A stretch of 64,000 nt of DNA from a bacterium (GCA_020049465.1 JAIFKS010000046.1:16127-80126), one strand, 5' to 3'; positions 16,438-25,925 are shown, counted from the stretch's first letter. The notes: generated from the sequence alone by a model not told the origin. Numbers and translations are program-made.

Positions 16438-17708
16438 CGGGCCTCCTTGGGGGTCGCGGTGCTGTCGGCGGGCGCGGCTGAGCCTGCCAGGCTGTCGGGC
16501 AGCGTCCAGGCCGTCAGCCCGGGGGGCGTCATCGGCACGATCATCTCGACTTCCAGACCAGGCGGCACCACCAGGTTCTCGACCAGCCACCACGGCTCCA
16601 GATAGGCGGGCGACTTCAGCGTGTCGGGCCAGGAAGCGGCCGCCGCCAACGGTTGCAGGAGTTCCGCCGGTACACCGCCGAACAGGCTGTCGCCGTCGAC
16701 ATCAGCGAAGACCACGACCCGGACGGATCCGGACGGCACCTTCTCCAGCTTCACGCCCGAGTCCGGGTCCAGCGCGCCCGGCTTCGGCCCGCGGGCGGTT
16801 CCCGGCCCGGGCACCCAGCCGGTGTCGCCTTCGGCCACGGTCATTGCCCAGGCATACCAGCTTCCGTTCCAGCCGCGGCGGTCGAACGGCGGCACCCGCA
16901 GCAGTCCGGGCGTGCCATGGGCGTGGATGGTCAGGACGCCGGCGCCCAGGTCGGGCCGTTCGATCGTCAGCGACAGCGTGTCCGGCAGCAGACGCTGGGC
17001 TTCGCGCTCGCCCGCGCGCAGGTTCGCGTCGCCGTCGCTGAACGCTCGCACGAGCCACGGGCCGCCGGGGACCGGCAGCCACTCGAACGACCAGTGCCCG
17101 GTACGGTCGGTGACGGCCCGGCGCAGCAGGGGCCGCTGGAAATACTCCAGCGAATCGGGAGCCAGCGGGAACAGTTCGACGACGCCGTTGGTCACGGCGG
17201 AGTCGCCCATGACCAGCGCGCCGGTCAGGCGTCCGCCCGGTATCGCGGCGCCTGTCGCCAGCGGGAAGCGCCGACTCTCCCGCGACTTCACCTTGTGGGC
17301 ATCCTGGAGCGCGGTGGCGATCTCCACCACCACCACGGTGTCGGCCGGCAGCGGATCGAAGAGTTCGACTTCGGCCTCGCGGGCACCGTGCCACTTCGTG
17401 CTGCGGATGCGTTGCGGCGGATACAAGTGCAGCCAGCCTTCGGCCGGCTGCCGCGTCATCTTCTCGGTGAAGCCCAGTCGCAGCGTCCGCACTTCGCCCA
17501 GCGCCACGGAACCGGAGTCGGGGCTGACCGTCGCCAACCGCGGCGCCGTCAGGTCCGGCGGGCCGCCGGGCGGCGCCTCGACCACGGCGCAGGCTCCCAG
17601 CGCAAGGCAGATCAGCGCGAATAAGGCCGACAGCGCCCGCGCAAGCGTACGGCCGCGGACCGGGGCTCCCCCGGTCCGCGGCGTTCCCTGATACCGCCGG
17701 TTCTTCAC
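16434..17708 (-). CDS. Lipoprotein with SbsA-type Ig-like domain, function unknown
   Basis: A 424-aa predicted lipoprotein. A basic N-terminus and hydrophobic helix end in the lipobox LGAC (C40). After it comes PPGGPPDLTAP, typical of Ig-like (Big_5/SbsA-type) lipoproteins in FCB bacteria; that domain would cover about 45-150. Beta-rich segments with PGGxLTG and a DVDGDSLFGG loop follow, the latter like a calcium-binding Asp-rich turn. GTG 17708, 4 nt after the argF stop, is the likely start. It overlaps dapF by 4 nt, so an unrelated envelope protein is locked into a diaminopimelate operon. No enzymatic motif was recognised. Confidence 0.8.
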   Translation of the reverse strand: MKNRRYQGTPRTGGAPVRGRTLARALSALFALICLALGACAVVEAPPGGPPDLTAPRLATVSPDSGSVALGEVRTLRLGFTEKMTRQPAEGWLHLYPPQRIRSTKWHGAREAEVELFDPLPADTVVVVEIATALQDAHKVKSRESRRFPLATGAAIPGGRLTGALVMGDSAVTNGVVELFPLAPDSLEYFQRPLLRRAVTDRTGHWSFEWLPVPGGPWLVRAFSDGDANLRAGEREAQRLLPDTLSLTIERPDLGAGVLTIHAHGTPGLLRVPPFDRRGWNGSWYAWAMTVAEGDTGWVPGPGTARGPKPGALDPDSGVKLEKVPSGSVRVVVFADVDGDSLFGGVPAELLQPLAAAASWPDTLKSPAYLEPWWLVENLVVPPGLEVEMIVPMTPPGLTAWTLPDSLAGSAAPADSTATPKEAR

Positions 17709-17712
17709 GCGC

Positions 17713-18627
17713 CTACCGGATGAGCGTCGCCAGGATGGCGCGCTGGGCATGCAACCGGTTCTCGGCTTCGTCGAACACGACCGAGTGCGGGCCGTCCATC
17801 ACCTCGTCGGTGATCTCCTCGCCGCGGTGGGCCGGCAGGCAGTGCAGCACGATGTGCTTGGGATCCGCTGCCTTGAGCAGCGGCGCCGAGATCTGGAAGG
17901 CGGCGAAGTCTGCCCGGCGCTTCACGGCTTCCTCTTCCTGCCCCATGCTGTAGAACGCGTCGCCGTAGATCACGTGCGCGCCTTCGACAGCTTCCTGCGG
18001 GTCGTTCGTGATGCAGAACGAGGCGCCGGCCGCTTCGGCCTTGGCCACGATGGCCTCGTTCGGCTCGTAGCCCTTCGGGCAGGCCAGGATGAAGTTGAAT
18101 GGGAAGCGGATCGCGGCGTTGAGCCAGCTGACGGCCAGGTTGTTGCCGTCGCCGACCATGACCACGTTCTTGCCCTCGATGGTGCCGAGGTGTTCCTCGA
18201 TCGTCAGGATGTCGGCCATCACCTGGCAGGGGTGGTTCAGGTCGGTCAGTCCGTTGATGACCGGCACGTCGGCATGCTTCGCGAGCTCGACGACCTCGTT
18301 GTGGTCGAACCAGCGGATCATGATGCCGTCGCAGAAGCGGCTCATCACCTTCGCCACGTCGTAGACGGACTCGCGCGTGCCCATGCCGATTTCCTTGTCG
18401 GTGATGAACATGGTCTGGCCGCCGAGCTGCCGGAACGCCACCTCGAAGCTGACCCTGGTGCGCAGGCTGGGCTTGGCGAAGACGCAGGCCAGCACCCGAT
18501 TGGTGTGCGTGTGCGGCAGCGTGTGTGCGCGCGCCAGCGGCTTGGTCTGTTTCGCCAGGTCCAGGATGGCCCGCAGTTCGGGCAGTGTGTAGTCGTCGAT
18601 GGCCAGGAAATCCCGCTTGTCCGCCAC
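17713..18627 (-). CDS. argF: Ornithine carbamoyltransferase
   Basis: Transfers carbamoyl phosphate to ornithine to form citrulline in arginine synthesis. The 304-aa protein has the carbamoyl-phosphate loop KPSLRTRVSFE (the common S-T/M-R-T-R appears as SLRTR), NHPCQVMADILT, and the ornithine-side HCLPAHRGEEI. GTG 18627 with AGGAG six bases upstream is the start; it also falls after the predicted transcription start. It leads the run into the lipoprotein and dap genes, joining arginine and lysine/diaminopimelate synthesis on one transcript. Confidence 0.94.
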   Translation of the reverse strand: MADKRDFLAIDDYTLPELRAILDLAKQTKPLARAHTLPHTHTNRVLACVFAKPSLRTRVSFEVAFRQLGGQTMFITDKEIGMGTRESVYDVAKVMSRFCDGIMIRWFDHNEVVELAKHADVPVINGLTDLNHPCQVMADILTIEEHLGTIEGKNVVMVGDGNNLAVSWLNAAIRFPFNFILACPKGYEPNEAIVAKAEAAGASFCITNDPQEAVEGAHVIYGDAFYSMGQEEEAVKRRADFAAFQISAPLLKAADPKHIVLHCLPAHRGEEITDEVMDGPHSVVFDEAENRLHAQRAILATLIR

Positions 18628-18679
18628 GTCCCGCTCCTTTGCATGAATGATCCGGTCGCCGGCCCTGCCGGCGTCGCGA

Positions 18680-18708
18680 AAAATAGCCGTTCGGCGCGCC
18701 GCGTCCAA
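18680..18708 (-). promoter_or_regulatory. Sigma-70-like promoter for argF-dap operon
   Basis: TTGGAC (18703-18708), a 17-nt spacer and TATTTT (18680-18685) on the minus strand, in the 123-nt gap after hslU. The predicted leader is about 45 nt. No clear ARG-box palindrome was seen. Confidence 0.6.
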
Positions 18709-18750
18709 CCCGCATTGCCGCCGCGGGCGCGGGCCCCGTCGATCCCGCCG

Positions 18751-20109
18751 CTAAAGGATGTACTTCGTCAGGTCCTCGTCCTTGACGATGGCGCCGAGCC
18801 GCTCGCGCACGAAGGCGCCGTCGATCGCCAGATCGCCCCGGTGGGAATCCGGCACCTCGAACAGCACGTCGTCCAGGAGCTGCGCCATGATGGTCTGCAG
18901 GCGCCGGGCGCCGATGTTCTCCATCCGCCGGTTCAGCTCGGCGGCCAGCCCCGCCAGTTCGTCCATGGCGTCCTCGGTCACGGTGAGCCGGCAGCCGTCC
19001 ACTTCGAGCAGCGCCTGGTACTGCCGGATCAGCGAACCCTCGGTGTCGCGCAGGATCCGCAGGAAGTCCCCGCGGTCCAGGCTCTGCAACTCGACCCGGA
19101 TCGGGAACCGGCCCTGCAGTTCGGGGATCAGGTCGCTCGGCTTGCTCATGTGGAAGGCGCCCGCGGCGATGAACAGGACATGGTCGGTCTTGACGGGCCC
19201 GTACTTGGTGCTGACGGTCGAGCCTTCGACGATCGGCAGCAGGTCGCGCTGCACGCCTTCGCGGCTGACGTCCGGCCCACCGCCGTGGCCGCGGCCGCCG
19301 GCGATCTTGTCGATCTCGTCCAGGAAGATGATGCCGCCGTTCTCCACCAGTTCGACCGCTTCCAGGTTGATCTGGTCGGCGTCCAGGCGCTTGTCGGCCT
19401 CCTGCTCGCGCAGCAGCTTGCGGGCCTTGATCACCGGCACGCGGCGCTCGGTCTTCTGCCGCGGGAACATGCCGCGCAGGCTTTCGCCGATCGAGGCGTC
19501 GAACTCCTCGCCCGCGGAAGTGAAGATGTTCGCCAGAGGCACGCGCTGCTGTTCGCTGGAGACGGTCACCTCGCGGTCGTCCAGCACGCCCTCCCGCAGC
19601 TGTGCTCGGATCTTCTCGCGGCTGCGGTCCCAACGCGCCTGACGTTCCGGATCGTCCTTCAGGCCGGCCAGCGGCGGAAACAGGATGTCCACCAGCTGTT
19701 CCTCGACCGCGGCGTCGATCTCGTCGGTGTGCCGCGCCTCGGCCCGCCGCCTGACCAGGGCGATGCCGGCTTCGACCAGGTCGCGGACCATCGCGTCGAC
19801 GTCGCGCCCGACATAGCCCTTTTCGGTGAACTTGGTCGCTTCGACCTTGATGAACGGCAGGTCCGCCAGCTGAGACAGCCGCCGGGCGATCTCGGTCTTG
19901 CCCACCCCGGTCGGCCCGATCAGGATGATGTTGTTCGGCGCCACTTCACGCCGCAGGGCGGGCGGCAGCTGCATCCGGCGCCAGCGGTTGCGCAGGGCGA
20001 TGGCGACGGCCTTCTTCGCCGCCGCCTGCCCGATGATGTAGCGGTCGAGCATGGCGACCGTCTGCGCGCAGGTCCACATCGAGGTGTGTTCAATCTGCCG
20101 GATCTGCAT
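18751..20109 (-). CDS. hslU: HslU (ClpY) unfoldase ATPase
   Basis: AAA+ unfoldase of the HslUV protease, 452 aa. It has the family start (DRYIIGQ, ALRNRWRR), Walker A GPTGVGKTE (65-73), Walker B GGIIFLDEIDKIA, and an intermediate I-domain between them. The C-terminal tail ends KYIL, matching the hydrophobic tail that docks into HslV. The start overlaps the hslV stop by 20 nt; GGAGG lies 11 bases upstream. The order xerC-hslV-hslU matches the codV-clpQ-clpY order of Firmicutes. Confidence 0.96.
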   Translation of the reverse strand: MQIRQIEHTSMWTCAQTVAMLDRYIIGQAAAKKAVAIALRNRWRRMQLPPALRREVAPNNIILIGPTGVGKTEIARRLSQLADLPFIKVEATKFTEKGYVGRDVDAMVRDLVEAGIALVRRRAEARHTDEIDAAVEEQLVDILFPPLAGLKDDPERQARWDRSREKIRAQLREGVLDDREVTVSSEQQRVPLANIFTSAGEEFDASIGESLRGMFPRQKTERRVPVIKARKLLREQEADKRLDADQINLEAVELVENGGIIFLDEIDKIAGGRGHGGGPDVSREGVQRDLLPIVEGSTVSTKYGPVKTDHVLFIAAGAFHMSKPSDLIPELQGRFPIRVELQSLDRGDFLRILRDTEGSLIRQYQALLEVDGCRLTVTEDAMDELAGLAAELNRRMENIGARRLQTIMAQLLDDVLFEVPDSHRGDLAIDGAFVRERLGAIVKDEDLTKYIL

Positions 20110-20659
20110 GGGCCGCGCCGCCTCCCGTCTCGAGTTCCAGGACCGTCAGATTCGTGTTCGTGTAGATGCAGATCTCTCCGGCGATCTGCAGCGACTCGCG
20201 GCAGATCTCGACCGCCGACAGGTCGGAGCGGCGCCGCAGCGCGCGGGCGGCGGCCAGTGCGTAGGCCCCCCCGGAACCGATGGCCGCCAACTGGTCATCG
20301 GCCTCGATGATGTCGCCGCCGCCGGACACCGTGTAGATGTCGTTGCGGTCCATGACCACCATCATCGCTTCCAGCCGTCGCAGGACGCGGTCGCTGCGCC
20401 ATTCGCGGGCCATCTCGACGGTGGCGCGCTTGAGGTGGCCGTTGTAGCGCTCGAGGTGCCCTTCGAACTTCTCGAAGAGCGCAAAGGCGTCGGCCGCACC
20501 GCCGGCGAAGCCGACCAGCACCTTGCCGCCGGACAGGGCGCGCACCTTGACGGCGCCGTGCTTGACCGCCGTGTTGCCGAGCGTGACCTGCCCGTCGCTG
20601 CCGATGGCTCCGCGACCGTCGCGCAACACCGCCAGCACGGTTGTCGAACGGATCTTCAT
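20090..20659 (-). CDS. hslV: HslV (ClpQ) proteasome-like protease subunit
   Basis: N-terminal nucleophile threonine peptidase, 189 aa, forming a double hexamer capped by HslU. The precursor begins MKIRS-TTVLAV; Thr6 would be exposed by removing a five-residue propeptide, where many HslV proteins lose only the Met. IGSDGQVTLGNT and IGSGGAYALAAARAL are family signatures. The last 15 residues (GGGAAHADPAD region) extend beyond the usual end and overlap hslU. Confidence 0.95.
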   Translation of the reverse strand: MKIRSTTVLAVLRDGRGAIGSDGQVTLGNTAVKHGAVKVRALSGGKVLVGFAGGAADAFALFEKFEGHLERYNGHLKRATVEMAREWRSDRVLRRLEAMMVVMDRNDIYTVSGGGDIIEADDQLAAIGSGGAYALAAARALRRRSDLSAVEICRESLQIAGEICIYTNTNLTVLELETGGGAAHADPAD

Positions 20660-20680
20660 GGATTCCTTCCGGGCCGCGGC

Positions 20681-21649
20681 TCAGACGTCGCGGCGGGTAC
20701 GGGTGCGGGCGCGCGGATGGGCGGCTTCGAAGCTCGCCCGCAGCCGGCTGCGGCCCAGGTGGGTGTAGATCTGCGTGGTCGACAGGTGTCGGTGCCCCAG
20801 CAATTCCTGCACGACGCGGATGCCCGCCCCGCCGTCCAGCAGATGCGTGGCGAAACTGTGGCGCAGCGTATGTGGGGAAACCCCGGCCACCTGCGCCAGT
20901 TCCCCGGCGTAGCGCGCCACCAGCGCCTGCACCGTGCGATGGGCGATGCGGTGTCCGGGCCTGCCCTCGAACACCGGGCGTGCGGCGGCGGCACGGCCGG
21001 GCGCGCCGTCGCGCACATCCTGCCAGTCGCCCGGCTCGAGGGTTCCCCCGAGATGGAGCGCCAGAGCGTCGGCGGCGCAGCCGGCCAGCGGCAGCACGCG
21101 CTCGCGATTGCCCTTGCCCAGAACGCGGACCCGGCCTTCGGGGAAATCGAGGTCGCCCAGGCTCAGACCCGTGACTTCGGCCAGCCGCAGCCCGAGCCCG
21201 TAGATGACCTCGAGCAGCGCGCGGTCGCGGCGCCCGCGTGGCGTGGCGGCATCGGGCATTTCCAGGAGCCGGGCGGTCAATTCGACGTTCAGGTCGTGCG
21301 GCAGTTCGCGACGGCGGCCGCCGCGACCCACGCTGAGATTGCCGGGCACCTCCGCGACCTGCGAGGTGAGCTTAAGGTAGCGGTAGAAGGAACGGATCGC
21401 CGCCAGGTGCCGGTCCAGCGTGCTGGGCTTGCAGCCGCGCTTCCGCAGTGCGGCCAGATGGGTGCGGATCAGGTCGCGCTGCCCTGCCAGCCGGCTCCAT
21501 TGCGGACGCCCGGCCGGCTCGGTCAGAAGCCCCGCCTGCACCGCCGTCGCCAGGAAATCGTGGATGTCACGAGAGTAGGAGGACACCGTGCGCGGGCTCA
21601 GTCCCCGCTCGATGCCGAGATGATCCAGGTATGGTTGCAGTGGATCCAT
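20681..21649 (-). CDS. xerC: Tyrosine recombinase, XerC type
   Basis: 322-aa tyrosine recombinase, likely the partner of the XerD-like protein at 10655 for dif recombination. Core-binding domain about 1-105, catalytic domain after. Catalytic residues are R155, K179, H260 and R263 (HTLRH), H286 and Y295 (TTQIYTHL). ATG 21649 has GAAGGA nine bases upstream. The place between trmFO and hslV is the same as xerC/codV in Bacillus, which supports XerC over a mobile-element integrase. Confidence 0.92.
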   Translation of the reverse strand: MDPLQPYLDHLGIERGLSPRTVSSYSRDIHDFLATAVQAGLLTEPAGRPQWSRLAGQRDLIRTHLAALRKRGCKPSTLDRHLAAIRSFYRYLKLTSQVAEVPGNLSVGRGGRRRELPHDLNVELTARLLEMPDAATPRGRRDRALLEVIYGLGLRLAEVTGLSLGDLDFPEGRVRVLGKGNRERVLPLAGCAADALALHLGGTLEPGDWQDVRDGAPGRAAAARPVFEGRPGHRIAHRTVQALVARYAGELAQVAGVSPHTLRHSFATHLLDGGAGIRVVQELLGHRHLSTTQIYTHLGRSRLRASFEAAHPRARTRTRRDV

Positions 21650-21739
21650 GGCCCAGGGTCCTTCCCGGTCCTTCGCTGTCTCGGGCTTCCGGAGGACCGT
21701 ATCACCGGCCGCGAAAGCTGGCAAGCGGGGCAAGGGAGT

Positions 21740-23086
21740 TCAGTCCCGGAGCAGGTCTTCCACCGACGGACACCGCAGCCATTCCCCCAGCTCGCGCCTG
21801 GCCAGTTCGCCGCGGGCGAGCTTGCGCTCCAGCTTGCCGCGCACCGGAACCGGCAGGTCGGGCAACAGCCCGAAATTCGCGTTCATCGGCGTCAGCCGTT
21901 CGCTGGTGACGTCGAACAGGAAATTCCCCAGGAGCGATCCGCAGATCGTGGTGGGCGGCAGCGGCGGCAGGTCCAGGCCCCGCAGCCGGGCTGCCGCGGA
22001 CCAGGCGGTGAACAGTCCCGAGGCGATCGACTCGACGTAACCTTCGACCCCGGTCATCTGTCCGGCCACCAGCACGTCGGGGCGCCCCTTCAACGAAAAG
22101 TCCTTTTCGCAGCAGCGGGGCGTGTCGAGGTAGAAATTGCGGTGCAGTTGGCCGTAGCGCACGAACTCGGCGTTCTCCAGGCCGGGTATCAGCCGCAGCA
22201 CGCGCTTCTGCTCGGCCTGCCGCAGCCGCGTCTGGAATCCGACCAGGCCGTAGAGCGTGCCCTCGCGGTTCTCCTGCCGCAGTTGCACGACCGCGTGCGG
22301 CCACTTGCCGCCGGTCCGCGGATCGGCCAGCCCGACCGGGCGCAGCGGTCCGAAGGCCAGCGAACGCGGCCCGGAGGCGGCGATCTCCTCGATGGGCTGG
22401 CAGCCGGCGAAGAGTTCGCCGCGATCGAAGGCGTGCACGTCGGCCTTCTCAGCCGCCAGCAGTTCGCGATGCAGCGTCTCGTACTGGTCGCGGTCGAGCG
22501 CCGCGTTGAGGTAGTCGGCGTCGCCCCGCCCGTAGCGGGCGGCGCGGTAGAGCGTCGACAGATCCAGCGATTCGAGCGTGACGGTCGGGGCGATCGCGTC
22601 GAAAAAGTGCAGCGCCGGTCTTCCGGTCAGCCGCCCCAGTTCGTCGATCAGCGCGGCCGAGGTGAGCGGACCGCTCGCCACCAGCCAGAGGTGGCCGTCC
22701 CGCTTTGGCAGCGATTCCACCGGCCCGCGTTCGACCGCGACGCCGGCCGCCGCCAGACGCGCGGCGACTTCCGCCGAGAACGCCTCGCGGTCGACCGCCA
22801 GCGCGCTCCCGGCCGGCACCGCGCAGGCGCGGGCGGCGTCCAGCAGGCGGCAGCCCATCGCGTCCAGTTCCTGCTTGAGCAGGCCGCTGGCCGTGGACGG
22901 TTCGACGCTCTTGAGGGAATTGCTGCAGACGATCTGGGCCAGGCCGTCGCCGCGGTGGATGGGCGTGGGCGTCACCGGGCGCATCTCGATCAGCCGGACC
23001 GGCACCTGCAAACGCGCCAACTGGAGCGCCGCTTCGCAGCCCGCCAGCCCGCCGCCGACCACGGTCACAGCCGGCTGCGGGGGCAT
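21740..23086 (-). CDS. trmFO: Folate-dependent tRNA m5U54 methyltransferase TrmFO
   Basis: FAD- and methylenetetrahydrofolate-dependent enzyme that methylates U54 in the T-loop of tRNA. 448 aa with the FAD-binding start VTVVGGGLAGCEAA, the IVCSNSLKS motif, the KDFSLKGRPDVLVAGQMTG stretch and the GLLP..N.NFGLLP end typical of the family. The ATG overlaps the topA stop (TGATG); GTG three bases earlier is an alternative. A folate route for m5U54, rather than SAM-dependent TrmA, is usual in Firmicutes and several other phyla. Confidence 0.95.
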   Translation of the reverse strand: MPPQPAVTVVGGGLAGCEAALQLARLQVPVRLIEMRPVTPTPIHRGDGLAQIVCSNSLKSVEPSTASGLLKQELDAMGCRLLDAARACAVPAGSALAVDREAFSAEVAARLAAAGVAVERGPVESLPKRDGHLWLVASGPLTSAALIDELGRLTGRPALHFFDAIAPTVTLESLDLSTLYRAARYGRGDADYLNAALDRDQYETLHRELLAAEKADVHAFDRGELFAGCQPIEEIAASGPRSLAFGPLRPVGLADPRTGGKWPHAVVQLRQENREGTLYGLVGFQTRLRQAEQKRVLRLIPGLENAEFVRYGQLHRNFYLDTPRCCEKDFSLKGRPDVLVAGQMTGVEGYVESIASGLFTAWSAAARLRGLDLPPLPPTTICGSLLGNFLFDVTSERLTPMNANFGLLPDLPVPVRGKLERKLARGELARRELGEWLRCPSVEDLLRD

Positions 23087-25872
23087 CACGCGTTACCGGG
23101 TCCGGCGGGTCCGCGGCGCGGGGCGGCCTTCGTGGTGGTGGCGGCGCCAGCCTTCGCGGTGATCTTCTTCACGGTCTTCTTGGCCGCCTTCTTGACCGTC
23201 TTCTTGACGGCTTTGGTACCGGCGGTCTTCTTCGCCGTCTTCCCGACGGCCTTCCTGGCCGTCTTCTTCACGGCCTTCTTGAAGGTCTTCCGGCCCGGCT
23301 TGCCGCCGTTCTCGGCCGCGCGCTGCGCCGCGGCGATCAGCAACGCGACCGCTTCGGCCACCGTGATCTCTTCGGGGTCGGTGTCGCGCCCGATGGTGCC
23401 GTTGACCTTGCCGTCTGTCACGTAGGGCCCGTAGCGCCCCTTGCAGATGACCAGCGGCAGACCGGTTTCCGGATGCGGGCCGAGTTCGCGCAGCACCGGC
23501 CGCCGGTTCTTGTTCTTGATCCGTTCGAGAGCGTCCTCAAGCGTGATCGTGAACAGCACGTCCACGCTCGCCACGCTGGCGAACACGCGTTCGCATTCCA
23601 CGTACGGCCCGAAACGCCCCAGTCCCGCGCGCACCGGCTTGCCGGTGGCCGGATCGGTGCCGATCACGCGCGGCAGGCTCAGCAGCTTCAGCGCGTAGTC
23701 GAGGTTGATCGTCGACAGGTCCGTCTTGGCGCCCAGGCTGATGCGCTTGGGCTTGGCGTCACCCTCCTGTTCGCCCAGCTGCAGGTAGGGCCCGAACGGC
23801 CCGGTCAGCGCGTAGATGTTCTGCCCGGTCTCGGGGTGCTGGCCGATGGGTTCGCGCGAACGGTCGCGCTCCGTGATCAGGTCGAGCGCCCGCTCGGGCG
23901 TCAGTTCGTCGATCAACAGGTCGACCGGCAGGGTGGCCCGCCTCTCGTCGTCACCCTCGACGTTCACCGAGACGTAGTTGCGGCCGATGCGCAGCACGAT
24001 GGGCGCGCCGGTGGCGGGGTCGTCGCCCACGTGGATGCGCGGGAACTCGATGCGGTCCAGGCCGGCGGAAATGTCCTTCTCCAGCCCTGGCTCACCCCTG
24101 CCGCCGCGGTAGAACCGGTCCAGGAACTCGACCCAGTCGCACTCGCCGGCGGCGATCTGGTCGAGCTCCTCTTCCATCTTCGCCGTGAAGGCGACGTCGA
24201 CGTAGCGGTTGAAGTGCTCCCGCAGCAGGTGGGTCACCGCCATGCCGATGTAGGTCGGCAGCAGCGCGCCGCCCTTCTTGGCGACGTACTCGCGGCTCTG
24301 GATCGTGGCGATCACCGCGGCGTAGGTCGACGGGCGGCCGATGCCCTCTTCCTCCAGCTTCTTGATCAGCGACGCTTCGGTGTAGCGCGCCGGCGGCTGC
24401 GTCTCGTGCGCGGAGTGCCCGACCTTGAGCACATCGACGCCGCCGGGAGCGGACGCGGCCGGGCCGCCGACGGACTGCCCCTCGCGCAACGCGGGCAGCA
24501 GCGCGTCCTGTCCGCGATCGCCGTACACCTTGAGGAAGCCTGGGAATCGCACGACCGAGCCGTTGGCGCGGAACACCAGTTCGCGTCCGTCGACGGCCGC
24601 CACCAGGTCGGCCGCCGTCTTGTCCAGCTTGGCATCGGCCATCTGCGAGGCGACGGCGCGGTTCCAGATCAGCGTGTAGACCGCCAGGTCGTCCTTGTCC
24701 AGGCGGCCGGCCACCGAGGCTGGCGTGCGGCTGATGTGCGTGGGCCGGATCGCCTCGTGCGCCTCCTGGGCGCTCTTGGACTGCGTGCGGTACCGGCGCG
24801 GGCCGTTCGTGTACTCGGGGCCGAAATCCCGCGCGATCAGCTGCGCCGCATCGGCCAGCGCGCCTTCGCTGAGCGTCAGCGAATCGGTACGCATGTAGGT
24901 AATGAGACCTTCGCTGAAGTCGCCGACACCTTCGTACAGGCGCTGGGCGATGCGCATGACGCGCTGCGGGGTCATCTTGAGCTTGCTGCTGGCGGCCTGC
25001 TGCAGCGTCGACGTGATGAAGGGAGGCGACGGGCGCTGCGTCGTCTCCTTGCGCTCGACCGCGGTCACGCGCCAGGGCACGGCCTTCGCCGCGCCGGCGG
25101 CCAGTTCCGCGGCCAGCGCTTCGTCCAGCTGCAGGCGGTTCTCGCCGGATTTCAACGCACCCGTGGCCGCGTCGAAGTCCTTGCCGCCGGCCACGCGACG
25201 GTTGTCGACAGTGGTCAGGCGCGCCGTGAATTCCAGATCATCGCCGGCCAACGTGGCCTCGACGTCGCAGTACCGCGCCACATGGAACGCCTGCCGCTCC
25301 TCTTCCTTCTCGACGACCAGCCGCACCGCCACGCTCTGCACGCGGCCGGCCGACAGCTTGGTCCGGACCTTTTTCCAGAGCACCGGCGACAGCGAGTAGC
25401 CGTACAGCCGGTCGAGGATGCGGCGGCCCTCCTGGGCGCGCACCAGCTGCATGTCGATCTCGCGCGGGTTGGCCAGCGCGGCAAGGATCGCGTCCCGCGT
25501 GATCTCGTGGAAGGTGATGCGGCGGACCGGCACCTTCGGCTCGAGCACTTCCAGGAGGTGCCAGCTGATGGCCTCGCCCTCGCGGTCTTCGTCCGTCGCC
25601 AGCAGGACTTCGTCGGCCTGCTTAAGGAGCTTCTTCAACTCGGCCACCTGCTGGCGGCTGTCTGGCGAGACGATGTAGATCGGGGCGTAGCGGTCGTCGA
25701 TGTTGACGCCCAGGCGCGACCAGGGCTCGTTCTTGTAGCGAGCGGGGATGTCCTTGGCCGAGGCGGGCAGGTCGCGGATGTGCCCGTAACTGGAGGCGAC
25801 GGCATAGTTGTCGTCGAGAAACCGGGTGATGGTCCGGGCCTTGGCTGGAGACTCGACGATGATGAGTTTCAA
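23086..25872 (-). CDS. topA: DNA topoisomerase I with lysine-rich histone-like tail
   Basis: Type IA topoisomerase relaxing negative supercoils, 928 aa. The TOPRIM domain has E7 and D94/D96/E98 (TDEDREGE), and the active-site tyrosine is Y326 in YMRTDS. In place of Cys4 zinc ribbons the C-terminal part has repeats of the GPFGPYLQLGE, GRFGPYVECE and GRYGPYVTDG type. Residues 858-928 form a Lys/Ala/Thr-rich tail with 21 lysines in 71 residues (KKTVKKAAKK pattern), resembling histone H1. The start codon is TTG with AAGGA eight bases upstream. Confidence 0.95.
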   Translation of the reverse strand: MKLIIVESPAKARTITRFLDDNYAVASSYGHIRDLPASAKDIPARYKNEPWSRLGVNIDDRYAPIYIVSPDSRQQVAELKKLLKQADEVLLATDEDREGEAISWHLLEVLEPKVPVRRITFHEITRDAILAALANPREIDMQLVRAQEGRRILDRLYGYSLSPVLWKKVRTKLSAGRVQSVAVRLVVEKEEERQAFHVARYCDVEATLAGDDLEFTARLTTVDNRRVAGGKDFDAATGALKSGENRLQLDEALAAELAAGAAKAVPWRVTAVERKETTQRPSPPFITSTLQQAASSKLKMTPQRVMRIAQRLYEGVGDFSEGLITYMRTDSLTLSEGALADAAQLIARDFGPEYTNGPRRYRTQSKSAQEAHEAIRPTHISRTPASVAGRLDKDDLAVYTLIWNRAVASQMADAKLDKTAADLVAAVDGRELVFRANGSVVRFPGFLKVYGDRGQDALLPALREGQSVGGPAASAPGGVDVLKVGHSAHETQPPARYTEASLIKKLEEEGIGRPSTYAAVIATIQSREYVAKKGGALLPTYIGMAVTHLLREHFNRYVDVAFTAKMEEELDQIAAGECDWVEFLDRFYRGGRGEPGLEKDISAGLDRIEFPRIHVGDDPATGAPIVLRIGRNYVSVNVEGDDERRATLPVDLLIDELTPERALDLITERDRSREPIGQHPETGQNIYALTGPFGPYLQLGEQEGDAKPKRISLGAKTDLSTINLDYALKLLSLPRVIGTDPATGKPVRAGLGRFGPYVECERVFASVASVDVLFTITLEDALERIKNKNRRPVLRELGPHPETGLPLVICKGRYGPYVTDGKVNGTIGRDTDPEEITVAEAVALLIAAAQRAAENGGKPGRKTFKKAVKKTARKAVGKTAKKTAGTKAVKKTVKKAAKKTVKKITAKAGAATTTKAAPRRGPAGPGNA

Positions 25873-25888
25873 CCGGCCCGTCCTTCAA

Positions 25889-25925
25889 GCAAAACCCGGC
25901 CGTCGCGGGCAGCGGCCGGTTTTGC
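25889..25925 (-). terminator. Terminator between smg and topA
   Basis: Inverted repeat GCAAAACCCGGCCG (25889-25902) / CGGCCGGTTTTGC (25913-25925) with one bulged base. Read on the minus strand it is a GC-rich stem ending in TTTTGCTT, placed 26 nt after the smg stop and 17 nt before the topA start. It may attenuate rather than fully stop read-through, because no separate topA promoter is clear. Confidence 0.7.

Noticed and set aside
17749..23425. Very long plus-strand open frames opposite argF, hslU, hslV, xerC and trmFO
   Set aside because: They span several genes and gaps on the other strand, are rich in Arg/Gln/His/Asp from reversed codons, and match no family.
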